A program made the position numbers and the translations under genes. Of a DNA stretch of 34,901 nt, positions 32,200 to 34,901 are shown in pieces (positions within the stretch are counted from its first letter, which is position 1; each line of letters starts with the position of its first letter). The notes under the pieces are model-generated. The model saw only the letters and a list, made by a program, of their open reading frames with translations. It did no database searches and was not told the DNA's origin. Source of the stretch: CAZEFK01 sp964511405 (lineage in GTDB: Bacteria; Pseudomonadota; Alphaproteobacteria; Elsterales; Elsteraceae); NCBI GenBank assembly GCA_964511405.1, contig CAZEFK010000057.1, forward strand, positions 1 through 34,901, read 5' to 3'.

Positions 32200-32822
32200 G
32201 CACCCCCATGCGCATCATCGTGGCCGACGACCACCCGCTGGTGCAGGAAGCGCTGCGCAGCGTGCTGGTCCAGGCCGTCCCGGACGCCCGGGTCGAGGCC
32301 TGCTTCAGCCTGAGCGAGCTGCTGGCGGCGGTCGCGGCCGACGCTGCCGACCTGGTGCTGCTGGATCTCGACCTGCCCGACAGCCAGGGCTTCGCCGGCC
32401 TGTTCCAGATGCTGGCGGCGCATCCGACGGTGCCGACCGCCATCCTGTCGGCGACCCGCACCCCGGGCATCATCCGCCGCGCGCTCGCCTTCGGCGCCTC
32501 GGGCTATATCCCGAAGTCGCTGCCGATGCCGGAGATGGCGGATGCCGTGCGGGCGATCCTGGCCGGCGCGATCTGGGCCCCCGCCGACGCCGGGCCGGCC
32601 GATGCCGACGATGACGCCTGGGCCCGCCGCTTCGCCGCGCTGTCGGCCCAGCAGATGCGCATCCTGGCCCTGGTCCGCGACGGCCGCCTCAACAAGCAGA
32701 TCGCCGCCGAGCTCGGCATCGCCGAGCAGACCGTGAAGGTCCACGTGTCGACGATCCTGCGCAAGCTCGGCGTCGGCAGCCGGACCCAGGCCGCGGTGGC
32801 GGCGGATCGGCTGAAGCTGTGA
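32196..32822 (+). CDS. LuxR-type response regulator (CrbR/ErdR-like), partner of the hybrid kinase
   Basis: 208 residues. Receiver domain with acidic pair Asp11-Asp12, phospho-acceptor Asp57 (LVLLDLDLPDSQG), Thr/Ser and Lys (IPKSLP). After a short linker comes a LuxR/FixJ helix-turn-helix: LSAQQMRILALVRDGRLNKQ, then IAEQTVKVHVSTILRKLGV. GTG 32196 overlaps the kinase stop (GTGA); ATG 32208 is a shorter alternative. In Vibrio and Pseudomonas this type of regulator activates acetyl-CoA synthetase and other carboxylate genes. Target sites here cannot be named. Confidence 0.93.
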   Translation: MSTPMRIIVADDHPLVQEALRSVLVQAVPDARVEACFSLSELLAAVAADAADLVLLDLDLPDSQGFAGLFQMLAAHPTVPTAILSATRTPGIIRRALAFGASGYIPKSLPMPEMADAVRAILAGAIWAPADAGPADADDDAWARRFAALSAQQMRILALVRDGRLNKQIAAELGIAEQTVKVHVSTILRKLGVGSRTQAAVAADRLKL

Positions 32823-32882
32823 GAGCGGCGTCATTATGGCCGGCCGTCGCGCGGTCCGGCGGAATGGGGTAGCCTGCCGCCG

Positions 32883-33338
32883 ATGGACACGCTCAAGACC
32901 GCACGGGAGCTGAAGGCGGCCGGCCTGCCGCAGGACCAGGCCGAGGCGGTCGCCGTGGCGATCGCCGGCGCCCAATTGGACGCGCTCGCCGACCTCGCGA
33001 CCAAGGCCGATATTGCGCGCCTGGAGCAGGCGACGAAGGCCGATATCGCACGACTGGAGCAGGCGACCAAGACAGATAATGCGCGCCTGGAGCAGGTGAC
33101 CAAGAACGACATCGAGCGATTGGAGCAGTCGACCAAAGCCGACATCGCGAGGTTGGAGCAATCGACCAAGGCTGATCTGGCGCGGTTCGAACAGTCGACG
33201 ATCACCGAATTCAGGGCGATTCGTGCCGAGATGGAGATCCTGCGCCGAGACGTCACCATCAAAATGGGCACGATGTTCGTGGTCGCGGTTGGCGTAATCC
33301 TCGCGGCCATCCGCTATCTACCGCCTCCGCACCCCTGA
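32883..33338 (+). CDS. DUF1640-type coiled-coil membrane protein with 11-residue repeats
   Basis: 151 residues. N-terminus (DTLKTARELKAAGLPQDQAEA) is the conserved head of bacterial DUF1640/CCDC90-like proteins. From residue 40 come six near-identical 11-residue units (TKADIARLEQA and variants), then a degenerate seventh. A single C-terminal membrane helix (FVVAVGVILAAIRYL) and a short tail follow. This gives a head-stalk-anchor build, with the coiled coil probably trimeric as in relatives. Function of the bacterial family is not established. It lies 60 nt after the response regulator and converges with LysR. Confidence 0.82.
   Translation: MDTLKTARELKAAGLPQDQAEAVAVAIAGAQLDALADLATKADIARLEQATKADIARLEQATKTDNARLEQVTKNDIERLEQSTKADIARLEQSTKADLARFEQSTITEFRAIRAEMEILRRDVTIKMGTMFVVAVGVILAAIRYLPPPHP
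33000..33230 (+). repeat. 33-bp tandem repeats encoding hendecads in the DUF1640 gene
   Basis: Units start at 33000, 33033, 33066, 33099, 33132, 33165 and (degenerate) 33198. The first two protein units end EQA, the third EQV, and units four to six EQS, so the array looks built by at least two rounds of duplication. Confidence 0.85.
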
Positions 33339-33376
33339 GCCAGGGGTCCGGGTCCAATCCAGCAACGCCAAAATCC

Positions 33377-33395
33377 GTGACTCTCGACGAGTCAC
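33377..33395 (-). terminator. Terminator between DUF1640 gene and LysR gene
   Basis: GTGACTC, loop TCGAC, GAGTCAC: perfect 7-bp stem 8 nt beyond the LysR stop. On the minus strand it is followed by GGATTTTGG, a short T-run, so it is a fair intrinsic terminator for LysR; the stem could also stop the convergent transcript. Confidence 0.65.
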
Positions 33396-33402
33396 AGGCC
33401 CA

Positions 33403-34299
33403 TCACGTCGCCGTCGCCAGCACGAACCGCCGCCGCTCCTCCCGGAACCGCTGCACCAGGAATTCGCGGCAGGTCGCGACACGCCGGGCGGCGTGGGTGT
33501 CGGCGTGGGTCATCAGCCAGTAGGTCCGGCGGAATGTCAGCTCCGGCAGGATGCGCACCAGGTCGGCCCGCCCGGTCGCCATGAAGTCGTGCAGGATGCC
33601 GATGCCGGCGCCGGTGCGCACCGCCTCGAGCTGGCCCATGACGCTGGCGCAGCGGAACAGCCGCGTCGCCCGCCGCTCGATCGCTTCGGCATAGTCGAGC
33701 GCGGCGGCATAGGCGAAATCCTCGACGCCGGTGACCACGACATGGGCCGCCAGGTCGTCGGCGTTCGCCGGCGTCCCGGCCGCCTCCAGATAGGCCGGGG
33801 CGGCATAGACGCCCAGGCTGTAGTCGGTCAGCTTCGAGACGATCAGCCGGCCACGCGAGGGCCGGTCGATGCCGATCGCGATGTCGGCCTCGCGCCGTGA
33901 CAGCGAGAAAGTGCGCGGCAGCGGCACCAGCTCGATCACCAGGCCGGGATGGCGCCGGGCCAAGGTGCCGAGTTCGGCCGCCAGCACGGTGTTGCCCAGG
34001 CCGTCGGGCGCACCGATGCGCACCGTGCCGGCGACCTCGGCCTGGTCGGTCGCCAGCCGGCCGGCGGCGCCCAGGATCTCGGCCTCGACCCGCTCGGCCG
34101 CCGGCAGCAGGCGCTCGCCGGCTTGGGTCAGCGGCGAGCCTGACGGCCGGCGATCGAACAGCGCCACGCCGATCGCCGCCTCAAGGGCATCAAGCCGGCG
34201 CGCCACCGTCGCGTGGTTGAGACCCAGCCGCCGCGCCGCGCCGACCAGTTGACCATGGCGCGCGACCGCCAGGAACACGCGCAGGTCATCCCAGTCCAT
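33403..34299 (-). CDS. LysR-family transcriptional regulator
   Basis: 298 residues, normal length. N-terminal winged HTH (DDLRVFLAVARHGQLVGAARRLGLNHATVARRLDALE) and the usual LTQAGERLLPAAERVEAE linker helix, then a two-lobe effector domain (TVRIGAPDGLGN; ADIAIGIDRPSRG). The ATG at 34299 (protein MDWDDLR) fits family starts better than the longer form from 34347. Divergent from the methylmalonate-semialdehyde dehydrogenase gene across 116 bp, so that gene is the likely target. Confidence 0.92.
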   Translation of the reverse strand: MDWDDLRVFLAVARHGQLVGAARRLGLNHATVARRLDALEAAIGVALFDRRPSGSPLTQAGERLLPAAERVEAEILGAAGRLATDQAEVAGTVRIGAPDGLGNTVLAAELGTLARRHPGLVIELVPLPRTFSLSRREADIAIGIDRPSRGRLIVSKLTDYSLGVYAAPAYLEAAGTPANADDLAAHVVVTGVEDFAYAAALDYAEAIERRATRLFRCASVMGQLEAVRTGAGIGILHDFMATGRADLVRILPELTFRRTYWLMTHADTHAARRVATCREFLVQRFREERRRFVLATAT

Positions 34300-34355
34300 T
34301 GGGCCAGTCCATGGGCTATAAATTCCGCACAGCGATTGCGCAGACATTCACCTTG

Positions 34356-34365
34356 TTGTGCACAA
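34356..34365. promoter_or_regulatory. Palindrome in the LysR/dehydrogenase intergenic region
   Basis: TTGTGCACAA is a perfect 10-bp palindrome 51 bp before the dehydrogenase ATG. A similar half, TTGCGCA, lies at 34336-34342. Possible LysR operator; binding is not demonstrated. Confidence 0.35.
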
Positions 34366-34415
34366 ACCGAAGCGCGAAAACATTCCCGTCGTCAAGCCAT
34401 CATCCGGAGGAAGCC

Positions 34416-34901
<486 letters not shown>

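Noticed and set aside
33000..33230. CRISPR-like or intergenic tandem repeat array
   Set aside because: The 33-bp units are contiguous without spacers and in frame within a protein gene, encoding a coiled coil.

Overview
The window is about 35 kb of very GC-rich bacterial chromosome. The gene families point to an alphaproteobacterium, probably Rhodospirillales or a near relative: a PAS_5-type PAS protein, an EcoEI-like type I restriction system, an MctP-like symporter with a DUF3311 partner, an SSS-domain hybrid histidine kinase, a DUF1640 coiled-coil protein and an N-carbamoyl-D-amino-acid hydrolase tail. The family set is the only evidence for this; there is no rRNA, tRNA or other taxonomic marker in the window.

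Layout. 1-7241 is core-like: the end of a carbamoyl-amino-acid hydrolase, a divergent AraC regulator/NAD(P)-binding reductase pair, an orphan Mla-type ATPase, a tandem universal stress protein, an ABC membrane domain with no ATPase, a PAS protein and a chemoreceptor. 7245-15746 is an accessory island. It holds a multiply frameshifted vapC remnant, a lower-GC stretch with a possible tiny membrane protein, an orphan MbcA/ParS/Xre antitoxin, a four-cysteine secreted protein, and a type I restriction-modification operon with a toxin-antitoxin pair inside it (hsdR-vapB-vapC-hsdS-hsdM). The island ends against a truncated LuxR-type gene stub.

15754-20816 is a compact minus-strand operon: an enolase-superfamily (mandelate racemase-like) enzyme, then an internally duplicated His-containing membrane protein, then a gluconate-2-dehydrogenase subunit-3 homologue, then a GMC flavoprotein, then an SDR. 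It is divergent from a DUF3311 protein plus an MctP-like sodium symporter. I infer uptake of a carboxylate or sugar acid followed by a membrane-linked oxidation in which the duplicated protein replaces the usual cytochrome subunit. This is the best candidate in the window for an undescribed system.

22797-32822 is a small-carboxylate regulatory region. It starts with a MerR regulator behind a 19-bp-spacer promoter and an overlapping carboxymuconolactone-decarboxylase gene. Next comes a sigma-54 activator, followed at once by three GTCTC-N6-GAGAC sites and a near-consensus -24/-12 promoter driving a GntP-family permease and a CoA-transferase. Then comes a CrbS/CrbR-like SSS hybrid kinase and its LuxR-type response regulator. 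The logic resembles beta-hydroxybutyrate/acetoacetate/acetate use. The window closes with a DUF1640 protein built of 11-residue repeats, a LysR regulator with a clear terminator, and the start of a divergent methylmalonate-semialdehyde dehydrogenase gene.
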